In this document: piece by piece, positions 24,512 to 37,073 of the stretch | Layout: each line of letters begins with the position of its first letter | Numbering within the stretch: the first letter of the stretch is position 1 | Assembly (NCBI GenBank): GCA_017476545.1 | Contig: JAFUZP010000029.1 | Location: 1 to 64,000 of the forward strand | DNA length: 64,000 nt | Reading direction: 5' to 3' | DNA from: Alloprevotella sp. | Lineage (GTDB): Bacteria > Bacteroidota > Bacteroidia > Bacteroidales > Bacteroidaceae | Program-made: the position numbers and the translations under genes | Notes under the pieces: generated by a model | Databases searched by the model: none | What the model saw: only the letters and a program-made list of their open reading frames with translations | What the model was told of the DNA's origin: nothing

Positions 24512-24578
24512 CTAGCCGGACTAGCCGTTCTAGTTATTCTAGCCGGGCTAGCCGGACTAGATTTTCAGGACAATCTAG
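24512..24578. repeat. CTAG every 9 bp (CTAGCCGGA-like tandem repeat)
   Basis: CTAG occurs at 24512, 24521, 24530, 24539, 24548 and 24557, each nine bp apart, and again in register at 24575. The unit is roughly CTAGCCGGA. It lies between the stop of the four-helix gene and the start of the helicase gene. Confidence 0.92.
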
Positions 24579-24635
24579 CCTGGCTGGGGAAAACAATCCG
24601 CAGAAAAGAAGAGCGCCATAACGCAAACAAATGTT

Positions 24636-27425
24636 ATGGCAGCACAAGAATTACTGAGAAACAAAGTTGGCGAGACGCCAACCATCTATGCTTTCAGCCT
24701 GCCGGATGTCCCTAAATACAAGGGACTGCTGAAGGTGGGCTATACCTCAAGGCCGGGAACCGTGCGCATCAAAGAGCAAGGGCACGAGCTGTATCTTGAC
24801 AAAGAGATAGTGCTGCGCAAGAGTTCCATGCGCCCTGACGGTACCTACTTCACAGACGAAGGTGTAGGCGGCGTGCATTACTACCTGCGCAAGAGCCATA
24901 TCCCAAACCCGTTTGGCGAGTGGTTCCGCTGTGACGTGAAAGATGTGGAGAAGGCCATCCATGCCGCGATGGAACGGCGCGACAGCATGACGGAACGCAT
25001 CTACGACTTCAAGATGCGGCCAGAGCAGCAAAAGGCTGTGGAAAGGACGGCGGCTTACTTCACAGCCTTCAAGAAAGACCCTACAAACAAAGGGCTCATA
25101 CCTCACTTCCTTTGGAATGCCAAGATGCGCTTCGGCAAAACGTTTACCACCTACCAACTGGCCAAAAAGATGGGGTGGACGAAGGTGCTGGTGCTGACGT
25201 TCAAACCCGCTGTGAAGACGGCGTGGGAGGAGGACCTGCTGACACACAGGGATTTTGAAGGGTGGCAGTTCTGTCAAAAGCAGGAAGACCGTGAGTTTAA
25301 TTATGTCAACGAACGTCGGCCGTTTGTTTGCTTTGCATCATTCCAAGACGTACTGGGCAAGAACGCGATGGGGGGCATCAAAGCCACCAATGTGTGGATA
25401 CAGACCATTGATTGGGACTGCATCGTCCTGGACGAGTATCACTACGGAGCGTGGGGAAAGAACGCCAAGAGTTTTTACGACAAGAAAGACCCCGCCCTGC
25501 TACGGGCAGAAGAAGCCGGCGAAATCATCGCGGAGGATGCTGACAGCCGCAAGGAGGTGGAGGCGCGTGAACTGTACGACGAGGGACTGATGCCGCTGCG
25601 GACAGGCGCCTATCTGTATCTGTCGGGTACTCCCTTCAGAGCCATCTCGACGGGCGAATTCATAGAGGACCAGATATACAACTGGACATACTCTGACGAA
25701 CAGTCAGAAAAGGAGAACTGGAAAGGTGCGGACAACCCGTACGCACAGTTACCCAAAATGGTGATGCTGACGTATCAGATGCCAGAAAGCATCAGGGAAA
25801 TTGCTTCGCAAGGAGAATTTGACGAGTTTGACCTCAACGAGTTTTTCCGCGCAGAGGACGACTTCTTCTTGCACGAGGAATATGTGCAGAAGTGGCTTGA
25901 CCTGATCAGGGGAGCTTATACGGAGAATGTCGTAACAGAATTGAAGCAAGGCAAAGAGAAACCGCCTATGCCATACAGCGACAGTCGCCTGATTAGCTAC
26001 CTGCAACATACGTACTGGTTCCTGCCCAGCGTGGCAGCATGCAGAGCTATGGCAGGGCTGCTGAGGAAGCGTGCCAACCGCTTCTTTGACGACTACGAAG
26101 TGATAGTGGCTGCCGGCAACGAAGCCGGGATGGGAGCGCAAGCGGTGGTTCCGGTGTATAACGCGATGGGGAATCCCCAAGAGACAAAAACTATCACGTT
26201 GTCATGTGGAAAGCTGTCAACGGGCGTAACCGTGAAGCCCTGGACAGGCATCCTGATGCTGAGAAATACGACCTCGCCAGAGACATACTTCCAAGCGGCT
26301 TTCCGTGTGCAGTCGCCTTGGACGGCAAAAGACGCCGAAGGAAGGGAAGTCGTCCTGAAGCCATTCTGCTATGTTTTTGACTTTGCACCCAATCGTGCTT
26401 TGCGGCAAGTGGAGGAATACAGTTGCCAACTGAACGTGGAGGAGAGTAATCCGGAGAAGAAAGTAGAGGATTTCATAAAATTCCTGCCTATTCTGGCATA
26501 CGACGGCTCGTCGATGAAGGAAATTGATGCCGCCGGAGTACTTGATATGGCGATGAGCGGCACAACGGCGACGTTACTGGCGCGACGTTGGGAAAGTGCA
26601 GTATTAGTAAATGTTGACAATGCCACCTTGCAGCGCCTATTGAACAATCCCGAGGCTATGCGAGCCCTGATGAATATAGAAGGATTCCGCAGCCTCAACG
26701 CTGACATAGAGACTATCATCAACAAATCAGAACACGTCAAGCAGGCAAAGAAGACAAAAGACCCCAGCCAGATGACAACAAAAGAGAAGAAGCAACTGAC
26801 TGAGGAAGAAAAGGAATACAAGAGTAAGCGAAAAGAGATACAGGAAAAGCTTATTAAGTTTGCCACGCGTGTCCCCGTCTTCATGTACCTTACAGACTAT
26901 CGCGAATACAGCTTGCAAGATGTCATCATGCAACTGGAACCAGAGCTTTTCCGAAAGGTTACGGGGCTGACGCTGAAAGACTTTGGACTGCTGGTGAGTT
27001 TGGGCGTATTCAACCGCGACCTTATGAATGATGCTGTATATAAGTTTAAGCGATATGAAGATGCATCACTTAACTACGCAGGCATAGATAAGCATACGGG
27101 TTCCATGATTGGAGGATGGGATACTGTGATGGATACGGCAACCATCAAAGAAACTTCTTATGATGAAACGCAAGAAACGCTTCTTCGTTCGGAGTCTGAA
27201 AACGGGGAGCAGGAATCTATAAAGACTTCAGGAACCAAAATCGAGCAACGAAAAAGAAGGCCTTGGGATAACCTGAGGGTAGGAGACAGCGTGATTCATA
27301 AGAGTTTCGGGCTTGGACACATAGCGGCTTTGGACGAGAAGTACTTGATTGTCACATTTAAGGACCGCGAATCAAAGTTCTTGTTCCCTGGTGCGTTTGA
27401 GAGCGGATACCTGAGAATGGAATAG
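24636..27425 (+). CDS. GIY-YIG (T5orf172-type) nuclease fused to SF2 helicase
   Basis: The 929-residue protein starts with a GIY-YIG domain (1-100): IYAF (17-20), LLKVGYT (31-37), Arg44, and GEWF with Glu95. Residues about 115-600 are an SF2 DEAD/DEAH-like ATPase: motif I AKMRFGKTF (Lys168), motif II VLDEYHYG (Asp266-Glu-Tyr-His), motif III YLSGTPFR, motif VI YFQAAFRVQSPW. A charged helical middle (about 705-740) precedes a C-terminal small beta domain (RVGDSVIHKSFGLGHIAALD...VTFKD) like the UvrD/CarD Tudor type. It is probably the translocating, cutting subunit of the island. The start ATG 24636 is preferred over the out-of-frame ATG at 24631. Confidence 0.85.
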   Translation: MAAQELLRNKVGETPTIYAFSLPDVPKYKGLLKVGYTSRPGTVRIKEQGHELYLDKEIVLRKSSMRPDGTYFTDEGVGGVHYYLRKSHIPNPFGEWFRCDVKDVEKAIHAAMERRDSMTERIYDFKMRPEQQKAVERTAAYFTAFKKDPTNKGLIPHFLWNAKMRFGKTFTTYQLAKKMGWTKVLVLTFKPAVKTAWEEDLLTHRDFEGWQFCQKQEDREFNYVNERRPFVCFASFQDVLGKNAMGGIKATNVWIQTIDWDCIVLDEYHYGAWGKNAKSFYDKKDPALLRAEEAGEIIAEDADSRKEVEARELYDEGLMPLRTGAYLYLSGTPFRAISTGEFIEDQIYNWTYSDEQSEKENWKGADNPYAQLPKMVMLTYQMPESIREIASQGEFDEFDLNEFFRAEDDFFLHEEYVQKWLDLIRGAYTENVVTELKQGKEKPPMPYSDSRLISYLQHTYWFLPSVAACRAMAGLLRKRANRFFDDYEVIVAAGNEAGMGAQAVVPVYNAMGNPQETKTITLSCGKLSTGVTVKPWTGILMLRNTTSPETYFQAAFRVQSPWTAKDAEGREVVLKPFCYVFDFAPNRALRQVEEYSCQLNVEESNPEKKVEDFIKFLPILAYDGSSMKEIDAAGVLDMAMSGTTATLLARRWESAVLVNVDNATLQRLLNNPEAMRALMNIEGFRSLNADIETIINKSEHVKQAKKTKDPSQMTTKEKKQLTEEEKEYKSKRKEIQEKLIKFATRVPVFMYLTDYREYSLQDVIMQLEPELFRKVTGLTLKDFGLLVSLGVFNRDLMNDAVYKFKRYEDASLNYAGIDKHTGSMIGGWDTVMDTATIKETSYDETQETLLRSESENGEQESIKTSGTKIEQRKRRPWDNLRVGDSVIHKSFGLGHIAALDEKYLIVTFKDRESKFLFPGAFESGYLRME

Positions 27426-27447
27426 TCGTTTATGGACAAATAAGAAT

Positions 27448-27480
27448 CAGGGGAGGCCTGCTTGGACCTCCCCTGTTTGT
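27448..27480 (+). terminator. Terminator of the restriction island
   Basis: CAGGGGAGG pairs with CCTCCCCTG around a 10-nt loop, followed by TTTGT. It is 22 nt after the helicase stop. Confidence 0.8.
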
Positions 27481-27593
27481 ATAAAGTGGTTGTGAAAATC
27501 TTTAATCCGACTGCGATATTCTCTTAAATAGTCTGAAAGCTTTGTAGTTCAGGCCTGAGCCGTGTGCTTTCCGCAAAAACTTTGGGGAAAACA

Positions 27594-27623
27594 TTGCCGT
27601 AAGGGAAAAAAAGAGTAATTTTG
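27594..27623 (+). promoter_or_regulatory. Promoter of rplY
   Basis: TTG at 27594-27596, 19 nt, then TAATTTTG at 27616-27623. A 90-nt leader follows. Confidence 0.7.
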
Positions 27624-27639
27624 CCGCCGATTCTCCCTC

Positions 27640-27659
27640 GGAGCGCGTTAAGACGCTCC
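27640..27659 (+). promoter_or_regulatory. Hairpin in the rplY leader
   Basis: GGAGCG and CGCTCC close an eight-base loop in the 5' leader of the L25 gene; short ATTC/GAAT words flank it. Ribosomal-protein leaders are often autoregulated, but I recognise no known motif. Confidence 0.35.
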
Positions 27660-27716
27660 CGTGTGATGGCGAATTAAGAACAGTACAAACTTAATTTAGA
27701 GTAACACAACGACTGT

Positions 27717-28343
27717 ATGAAAGAAATCACGCTCAACGGCACCAAGCGTGCCATGACAGGCAAAAAGGCCACTAAGGCCGTACGCCGCGAAGGGCTCGTG
27801 CCCTGCAACATCTACGGACAGCAGAAAGATGCGAACGGGGTTCCCGTGGCCGTATCCTTCACGCTGACGGAGAAAGAGGCCAAGAAACTGGTCTATACCC
27901 CGAACATCTACCTCATCAACCTGAACCTTGACGGCGAGCCGTGCAAGGCTATTTTGCGCGAAATCCAGTTCCATCCCGTCAAGGACAATATCCTGCACAT
28001 CGACCTCCTGCAGGTAGTGGATGACAAACCGATAGTTATCGGCGTGCCCATCAAGACGGAGGGACACGCAGAGGGCGTCCGCGCCGGCGGTAAGTTGGTG
28101 ACGCTCGTGCGCAAGGTGAACGTGCGTGCGCTGTACAAGGATGTACCCGAGACGCTTGTCGTCGATGTGACGAACTTGCAGCTGGGTAAGAGCATCAAGG
28201 TGGCCGACCTGAGCTTCGATAACCTTGAGTTGGTGACGCCGGCCGAGGTGAACGTTGTCAGCGTGAAGATGACCCGCGCCGCCATGAGTGCCGCCGCAAA
28301 TGCCTCCAACGCGGCTGCCGAGGAGGAAGCTGAGGCCGAATAA
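27717..28343 (+). CDS. rplY: 50S ribosomal protein L25/general stress protein Ctc
   Basis: L25 binds 5S rRNA in the large ribosomal subunit. The 208-residue product is the long CTC-type form: the N-terminal L25 domain ([47 protein letters not shown] split over residues 1-100) and a C-terminal beta domain ([37 protein letters not shown]), ending in an Ala/Glu-rich tail. It has its own promoter and a strong terminator, so it is monocistronic. Confidence 0.95.
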   Translation: MKEITLNGTKRAMTGKKATKAVRREGLVPCNIYGQQKDANGVPVAVSFTLTEKEAKKLVYTPNIYLINLNLDGEPCKAILREIQFHPVKDNILHIDLLQVVDDKPIVIGVPIKTEGHAEGVRAGGKLVTLVRKVNVRALYKDVPETLVVDVTNLQLGKSIKVADLSFDNLELVTPAEVNVVSVKMTRAAMSAAANASNAAAEEEAEAE

Positions 28344-28371
28344 GGAAACGGCGAAGGCCGGACCAACGATA

Positions 28372-28405
28372 CAGCCCCGCCCCGATACTGCTTGGGGCGG
28401 GGCTG
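28372..28405 (+). terminator. Terminator of rplY
   Basis: CAGCCCCGCCCC and GGGGCGGGGCTG form a perfect 12-bp stem with a 10-nt loop, followed by CTTTCTC. Confidence 0.88.
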
Positions 28406-28498
28406 CTTTCTCCCTACCACTTCATGAACTTCCTACAAACCTTTCTGCAACGCTTCCGCCAAAGCCCGGCGGAAGGGGGCAGAACCGAAACCGACACC

Positions 28499-29062
28499 AT
28501 GCTCTACCTTATTGCCGGACTCGGAAACATCGGCAACGAATACGCCGAGACGCGCCATAACGTGGGCTTCCGCATCGTGGACGAAATCGCCCGCGCCAGC
28601 GGCAGCACGTTTGAAGACAAGCGCTACGGTTTCGTGGCCAAGGCGCGCGTCAAGAACCAGCAGCTGTTATTATTGAAGCCCTCTACGTACATGAATCTCT
28701 CCGGCAACGCCGTGCGCTATTGGATGCAGCGGGAGAAGATTCCCGTAGAGCGATTACTCGTCGTGGCTGATGACTTGGCCCTGCCTTTCGGCACCTTGCG
28801 CATGAAGCCGGGCGGCAGCGAGGCTGGGCACAACGGCCTGAAAAGTATCACGCAGCAGCTCGGTACGCAACAATACGCCCGTCTGCGCTTCGGCATCGGT
28901 AGCGGTTTCCAACGCGGACAGCAGATAGACTTCGTGTTGGGCGACTTTACAGAGGAGGAGCAGGCGGTGCTGGACGAGCGCGTGGCTACTGCCGCTGAGG
29001 CTGTGCGTGCATTCGCTCTCAGTGGCGTGCAGTTTGCGATGAACCACTACAACAATAAGTAA
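28499..29062 (+). CDS. pth: Peptidyl-tRNA hydrolase
   Basis: Pth frees tRNA from stalled peptidyl-tRNA. The 187-residue product shows [20 protein letters not shown] (catalytic His in RHN), [32 protein letters not shown] and GHNGLKSI with FRFGIG-like LRFGIGSG. The ATG at 28499 aligns with the usual family start; an in-frame ATG at 28424 would add 25 residues, but these cover a hairpin-forming segment (CTTCCGCC/GGCGGAAG). The gene is followed after 11 nt by the S4 protein gene, a likely translation-quality operon. Confidence 0.93.
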   Translation: MLYLIAGLGNIGNEYAETRHNVGFRIVDEIARASGSTFEDKRYGFVAKARVKNQQLLLLKPSTYMNLSGNAVRYWMQREKIPVERLLVVADDLALPFGTLRMKPGGSEAGHNGLKSITQQLGTQQYARLRFGIGSGFQRGQQIDFVLGDFTEEEQAVLDERVATAAEAVRAFALSGVQFAMNHYNNK

Positions 29063-29073
29063 GACGCGCGCGT

Positions 29074-29511
29074 ATGGAAGCGAGAATCGACAAGTGGCTT
29101 TGGGCCGCGCGCATCTACAAAACACGAACGTTGGCCGCCGAGGCGTGTAAGAACAATAGGGTGCAAATTAACGGTGCGGCAGTGAAACCGTCGCGGACAG
29201 TCAAGGAGGGCGATGAGGTGAGTGTGCGTAAGCCGCCCGTGACCTATACTTTCCGCGTACTCCAAGCGATAGAGAAGCGCGTCGGAGCCAAGCTGCTGCC
29301 AGAGATTCTGGAGAATATCACCTCGCCTGACCAGTACGAAGTGCTGGAGATGGCACGTATCAGCGGTTTCGTGGACAGGGCTAGAGGGACAGGACGGCCG
29401 ACGAAGAAGGAGCGGCGCGCGCTGGATGAATGGACTGCGCCGGAGCTGTTGGACGGTGGTCCCTTTGATTTCGATGGCGAAGGGGGTGACTTTGACGATG
29501 AGGACGAGTAA
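29074..29511 (+). CDS. S4-domain RNA-binding protein, Hsp15 family
   Basis: The 145-residue protein has an N-terminal S4 domain (MEARIDKWLWAARIYKTRTL...NRVQINGAAVKPSRTVKEGD) as in Hsp15 (HslR), which binds stalled 50S subunits carrying nascent chains. The second part includes the basic segment TGRPTKKERRALDEW. The C-terminus is strongly acidic (DFDGEGGDFDDEDE). It follows pth closely, which fits a shared role in rescuing blocked ribosomes. Confidence 0.88.
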   Translation: MEARIDKWLWAARIYKTRTLAAEACKNNRVQINGAAVKPSRTVKEGDEVSVRKPPVTYTFRVLQAIEKRVGAKLLPEILENITSPDQYEVLEMARISGFVDRARGTGRPTKKERRALDEWTAPELLDGGPFDFDGEGGDFDDEDE

Positions 29512-29585
29512 CGTCTGAATATAGCGGCGATGCGCTTTGGCGTTGCCAGCCGGAGAAACGGCAAGCCTGCAGGAAAAATAAAACG

Positions 29586-29620
29586 GGGGCGGTGACAATT
29601 GGTCGCCGCCCCTGCTTTTT
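29586..29620 (+). terminator. Terminator of the pth operon
   Basis: GGGGCGGTGAC and GTCGCCGCCCC form a stem with a short AATTG loop, followed by TGCTTTTT. Confidence 0.85.
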
Positions 29621-29634
29621 GCGTTGTCATCTGC

Positions 29635-29985
29635 TTAGTTGTTCATCACAATCTGCTTGATGGAGTCGGCCTTTGCCTCTATAGCCTTCACGCGAGCTTT
29701 CTGGTCAGCGTTGCGCTTGCTTTCGGTAGCGAGAAGTTTCTCCGTCACGGCCATTCCTTCGGTCAGCTGTACTTCCAGTAAGGCATCAAGGACATCCTCA
29801 CCAGCCTGGCTCTTGGTGACCAGGGAGTCGTACTTCACGAACCATGCCTCGTAGGCTTGTACGGCCTCTTCGGCAGCTGCATCCACTTCTTCGGCGGCAG
29901 CACCACCGCCTGTCTTTGCGTCAGCGCATGATACGACTGCCGTGCCGAAGCAGAGAGCGGCGAACAAGAATAATACTTTCTTCAT
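29635..29985 (-). CDS. Small Ala/Glu-rich lipoprotein
   Basis: The 116-residue product has a lipoprotein signal (MKKVLFLFAALCFGTAVVSC, lipobox VVSC with Cys20). The mature part is mostly helical and Ala/Glu/Lys-rich (AAAEEVDAAAEEAVQAYEAW, then KRNADQKARVKAIEAKADS). No known domain. It is monocistronic, with a TACCTTCG -7-like box at 30093-30100 on the same strand. Probably a membrane-anchored periplasmic protein. Confidence 0.75.
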   Translation of the reverse strand: MKKVLFLFAALCFGTAVVSCADAKTGGGAAAEEVDAAAEEAVQAYEAWFVKYDSLVTKSQAGEDVLDALLEVQLTEGMAVTEKLLATESKRNADQKARVKAIEAKADSIKQIVMNN

Positions 29986-30159
29986 TTGGAATTGATAGAA
30001 ATGAGTGTGCGCCTACTCTTTCCAGGCTTTTCGGCTTCCGCCCCCGTGTCCGGCCTCAGGCTATGTGCCTTGTGCGACACGGTTGTCGGGGGCGAAGGTA
30101 CGACAAACGGGGTTTTCCACCAAACGAATCCGCCACTTTTGATATACGCACCGCAGGAT

Positions 30160-30199
30160 TGGGTAGAAAAGAAGAAGCCTCCCGGGGCGGGGAGGCTTC
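30160..30199 (-). terminator. Terminator of the lacZ-kinase unit
   Basis: On the minus strand GAAGCCTCCC (30190-30199) and GGGAGGCTTC (30174-30183) close a CGCCCC loop, followed by TTCTTTTCT. It follows the kinase gene stop. Confidence 0.82.
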
Positions 30200-30208
30200 C
30201 GTCTGTTG

Positions 30209-31291
30209 TCAGCGGCAGGCCGCGATGAAGTCCTTCATCTCCTGTTCGTGCTGGTCGGCACTCTCGAAGAGTTTCCACTGGGCACGGCTGCGCACAAGGT
30301 TATGTTCCGGGTACTGCGTCTTGTAGTAGAGGTCGCCGTCGATGTAGTCGGCCAGGAAGCGCACCGTCTGCATGTAAGGGAAGAGCTTGGCTGCATAGGG
30401 CAGGTTCTCTATCTCAACGGGGGTGAGGAATGCCGCCGCTCCTTTCAGATATCCCTCGGTGAACGCCTTGAATATGTCCATATTGAAGGAAACGTTTTCC
30501 AGGTTGGGGTCGTCCTCCTTGCCCGTGTTGGCAGCCGAGCGGAGGTAGTCACCGAAGTCGGAGAAGACGAAATTGGGCATTACGGTATCGAGGTCGATGA
30601 CGCAGAGCACGTCCCCGTTCTTCTCAAATAGGATGTTGTCCACCTTCGTGTCGCAGTGGCAGATGCGTTTGGGCAGCTTCCCTTCGCGGTAGAGACGCTC
30701 TCCCTTCGTCATTTCCTCGGCGCGGGCTTCAATAGCGTCCACGAGGTCCTGCACTTCGCCGAGCCGGCCGCTCTTGTTTGCCTTGACGGCTTCGCGTAAT
30801 TGCCAGAGGCGGAACTCCATGTTGTGGAAGTCCTTGATTGTTTCGCCGAGTTCCACGGGGATGTCGGCGAGCCAGCTTTGGAATTGTCCGAATGTCTCGC
30901 CCACAATGCGGCTTGTCTCGGGCGTAACCTCGGACATGGACATCGTGTCGGGGATGAAAACCATCACGCGCCAGTATTTGCCGCCTTCGCAGTGGTAGTA
31001 CTTGCCGTCTTTGGCGGGGATGAAGCGGAGGCAGCGGCGTTCAATGTCGGCTTGTCCGGCGAGCTTTGTGCGGACGTGGTCGGTAACGGCGACGATGTTG
31101 CCCATGAGTATATCCACGTCAGGGAAGATGGCATTGTTGATGTGCTGGAGTACGTAGTCGGGCGTATCGGCCTCGGCAGTCGTAACCTTGTAGGTGGTGT
31201 TGATTAAGCCATTTCCGAGCGGCTTTACATCAGAGACGGTGCCCCGGATGTCGAACTGCGCAACGATTTGTTGCAGGTCTTTCTGTTCCAT
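30209..31291 (-). CDS. APH-fold phosphotransferase, NahK-like sugar kinase
   Basis: The 360-residue protein has the aminoglycoside-phosphotransferase fold: N-lobe GNGLINTTYKVTTAE and YVLQHIN, catalytic loop ICHCDTKVDNILF (HCDxxxxN) and metal site VIDLDTVMPN, then DFGDYLRSAAN. This arrangement is shared with N-acetylhexosamine 1-kinase (NahK) and related Bacteroidetes kinases. It starts 21 nt after the beta-galactosidase gene on the same strand, so a role in phosphorylating the released sugar (galactose or a hexosamine) is a reasonable inference. Antibiotic resistance is unlikely given length and context. Confidence 0.8.
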   Translation of the reverse strand: MEQKDLQQIVAQFDIRGTVSDVKPLGNGLINTTYKVTTAEADTPDYVLQHINNAIFPDVDILMGNIVAVTDHVRTKLAGQADIERRCLRFIPAKDGKYYHCEGGKYWRVMVFIPDTMSMSEVTPETSRIVGETFGQFQSWLADIPVELGETIKDFHNMEFRLWQLREAVKANKSGRLGEVQDLVDAIEARAEEMTKGERLYREGKLPKRICHCDTKVDNILFEKNGDVLCVIDLDTVMPNFVFSDFGDYLRSAANTGKEDDPNLENVSFNMDIFKAFTEGYLKGAAAFLTPVEIENLPYAAKLFPYMQTVRFLADYIDGDLYYKTQYPEHNLVRSRAQWKLFESADQHEQEMKDFIAACR

Positions 31292-31312
31292 GGTCGTATA
31301 GGTAATAGTTGG

Positions 31313-35442
<4,130 letters not shown>

Positions 35443-35490
35443 AGGTTCGTGGGGATGGCACCAGGAGCGAAAGGTCGGGTGGGGGAGGCT

Positions 35491-37023
35491 TCAGCGTTTG
35501 CCCGTCGGGGCGTATCTGACGGTGTGCATGCGGTCGTCGGCATAGATGGCCTCGTGGAATTGCTCGGGCGTGATGCTGACGCGGTCGCGGCTTAGTTCGG
35601 GAACGTTGTAGCTCTTGGTGAACAGCAGGCTATGCTCCGGGTCGCGCTGGGGCAGCAGGAATGCCTTGTGCGCCCGGCCTTCCGCATCAAAGTAGGCGAT
35701 GAAGGCACGGGAGTAGTTACCGTCAAGACGGCGCGAGGCGAAGGCAATCCAGCGTCCGTTGGAACTCCAGCCGTGGTAACTGTCCACATCGGGGGAGTTG
35801 GCCTCCGCCAGCGCGTATTCCTCTCCCGTTTCCAGATTTTTCACCCACAGGTCGCAGTCGTGGTGCCAGATGTGGAACTGTCCGTAGTCGCCCAACGTGT
35901 AGAGCAGGAAGCGACCGTCGGGGCTGACACGCGGTACGGCGGCACTTTTCCCCCGTGCGGCGCATTCCACTACCGGCTGTGGCGTGCCGAAGCTGCCCGT
36001 TGCGGCGTCGAAGGGAAGGTACATCACATCGTACCGGATTCTGTCGTAGAAGCGGAGGATGCTGTCTGTGAGGGCTTGTTCTTCCATGTCCCGGAACTGC
36101 GGCACATAGGCGGAGCAGTAATAGAGGCGTGTCCCGTCGGGTGACCACGCGGGGAAAGTCTCGAAGGTATCGTCCGTCTTGAGGATGTTGGCTATGGTAC
36201 CGCGTTCGGCATCGAAGAGGAGGAGGTCGGACCCATAGTCCACGACCTCAACCTTGTTGTTGTTGCGGAGATGGAACGCCTGCCCCGTCTTGTTGGAGGA
36301 GAAGGCTATGAGTTTCTTCGTGGGGTGCCAGGCGGGATAGACGGCGTTGCCGAGCGTCGAGTCGGTCGCCATTTTGTACTTCTCCACCTTTTGCCCGTCC
36401 ACGAGGACGGTTCCGCCGTGATTTGCACGGACGTGGAACAGCATACGGCCCGTTGAGAAGTTCTGGAAGTTGTGACAGTTCACACAATGGTTCTCTTGCT
36501 CGTCAAAGGTGCGGTTGTTTTCGTAAATAGTGTGCTGCTCAAAATTCTCCAAGTCGCGCTGGTAGAGCCCCAACTGGCGGTAGAGTTCATAGCTGGGCTC
36601 AATAAGGCGGTAGGACAGGTAGCGGTCAATGGGTTCTTCGGCCACTTGGATGGCATAGGCAGGGTGTTTCACCCAATTGCCGTCACGCTTGGCATAGATT
36701 TCTACGGTCAGTGTTTTCCCCTTGGCGGCGGTGAGGAGTTCTTTCCAGGCTTCCGGTTCAAATTCCAGCTTGCCGTCGGATCCGGCTGCGGCCAGTATCT
36801 GCCGTCCGCCGCCGCTGATGGCTGCGACGAAGTCCGATCCGGGGGAGGTCACCCGGATGTTGAGCGGGGCGATGTTGGGCGGGATGATGATGTCGCGGTA
36901 GTCCGGATAAATCTGTACCGTGTCCGCAACGGCAGTGGCGTTGGCGGGGATTTCCGCTTTCCGCTGGCAGGCGGCCATTAACAGCGTGATGCCTGCGGCG
37001 AGGATGAGGAGATATTTGTTCAT
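35491..37023 (-). CDS. TolB-like beta-propeller lipoprotein with a CXXCH motif
   Basis: The 510-residue lipoprotein (signal MNKYLLILAAGITLLMAAC, Cys19) has a TolB/PD40-type propeller: YPAWHPTKKLIAFSSNKTG, FPAWSPDGTRLYYCSA, VPRVSPDGRFLLYTLGDYG, YHGWSSNGRWIAFASRRLDG. Before the first blade is Cys180-Val-Asn-Cys183-His184, a c-type haem attachment motif (HCVNCHNFQNF). It is probably exposed in the periplasm, anchored to a membrane. The downstream half of a unit with the membrane protein gene at 37074 (50 nt gap). The ATG at 37023 gives the lipoprotein signal. Confidence 0.8.
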   Translation of the reverse strand: MNKYLLILAAGITLLMAACQRKAEIPANATAVADTVQIYPDYRDIIIPPNIAPLNIRVTSPGSDFVAAISGGGRQILAAAGSDGKLEFEPEAWKELLTAAKGKTLTVEIYAKRDGNWVKHPAYAIQVAEEPIDRYLSYRLIEPSYELYRQLGLYQRDLENFEQHTIYENNRTFDEQENHCVNCHNFQNFSTGRMLFHVRANHGGTVLVDGQKVEKYKMATDSTLGNAVYPAWHPTKKLIAFSSNKTGQAFHLRNNNKVEVVDYGSDLLLFDAERGTIANILKTDDTFETFPAWSPDGTRLYYCSAYVPQFRDMEEQALTDSILRFYDRIRYDVMYLPFDAATGSFGTPQPVVECAARGKSAAVPRVSPDGRFLLYTLGDYGQFHIWHHDCDLWVKNLETGEEYALAEANSPDVDSYHGWSSNGRWIAFASRRLDGNYSRAFIAYFDAEGRAHKAFLLPQRDPEHSLLFTKSYNVPELSRDRVSITPEQFHEAIYADDRMHTVRYAPTGKR

Positions 37024-37073
37024 AGCTGTGCGTCGTATTTGTCTGACGGGTTGGTCGGGTGGGTGGGGCGGCA

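Noticed and set aside
30209..31291. Aminoglycoside resistance gene
   Set aside because: The fold is APH-like, but the length, NahK-like motifs and operon with LacZ favour a sugar kinase.
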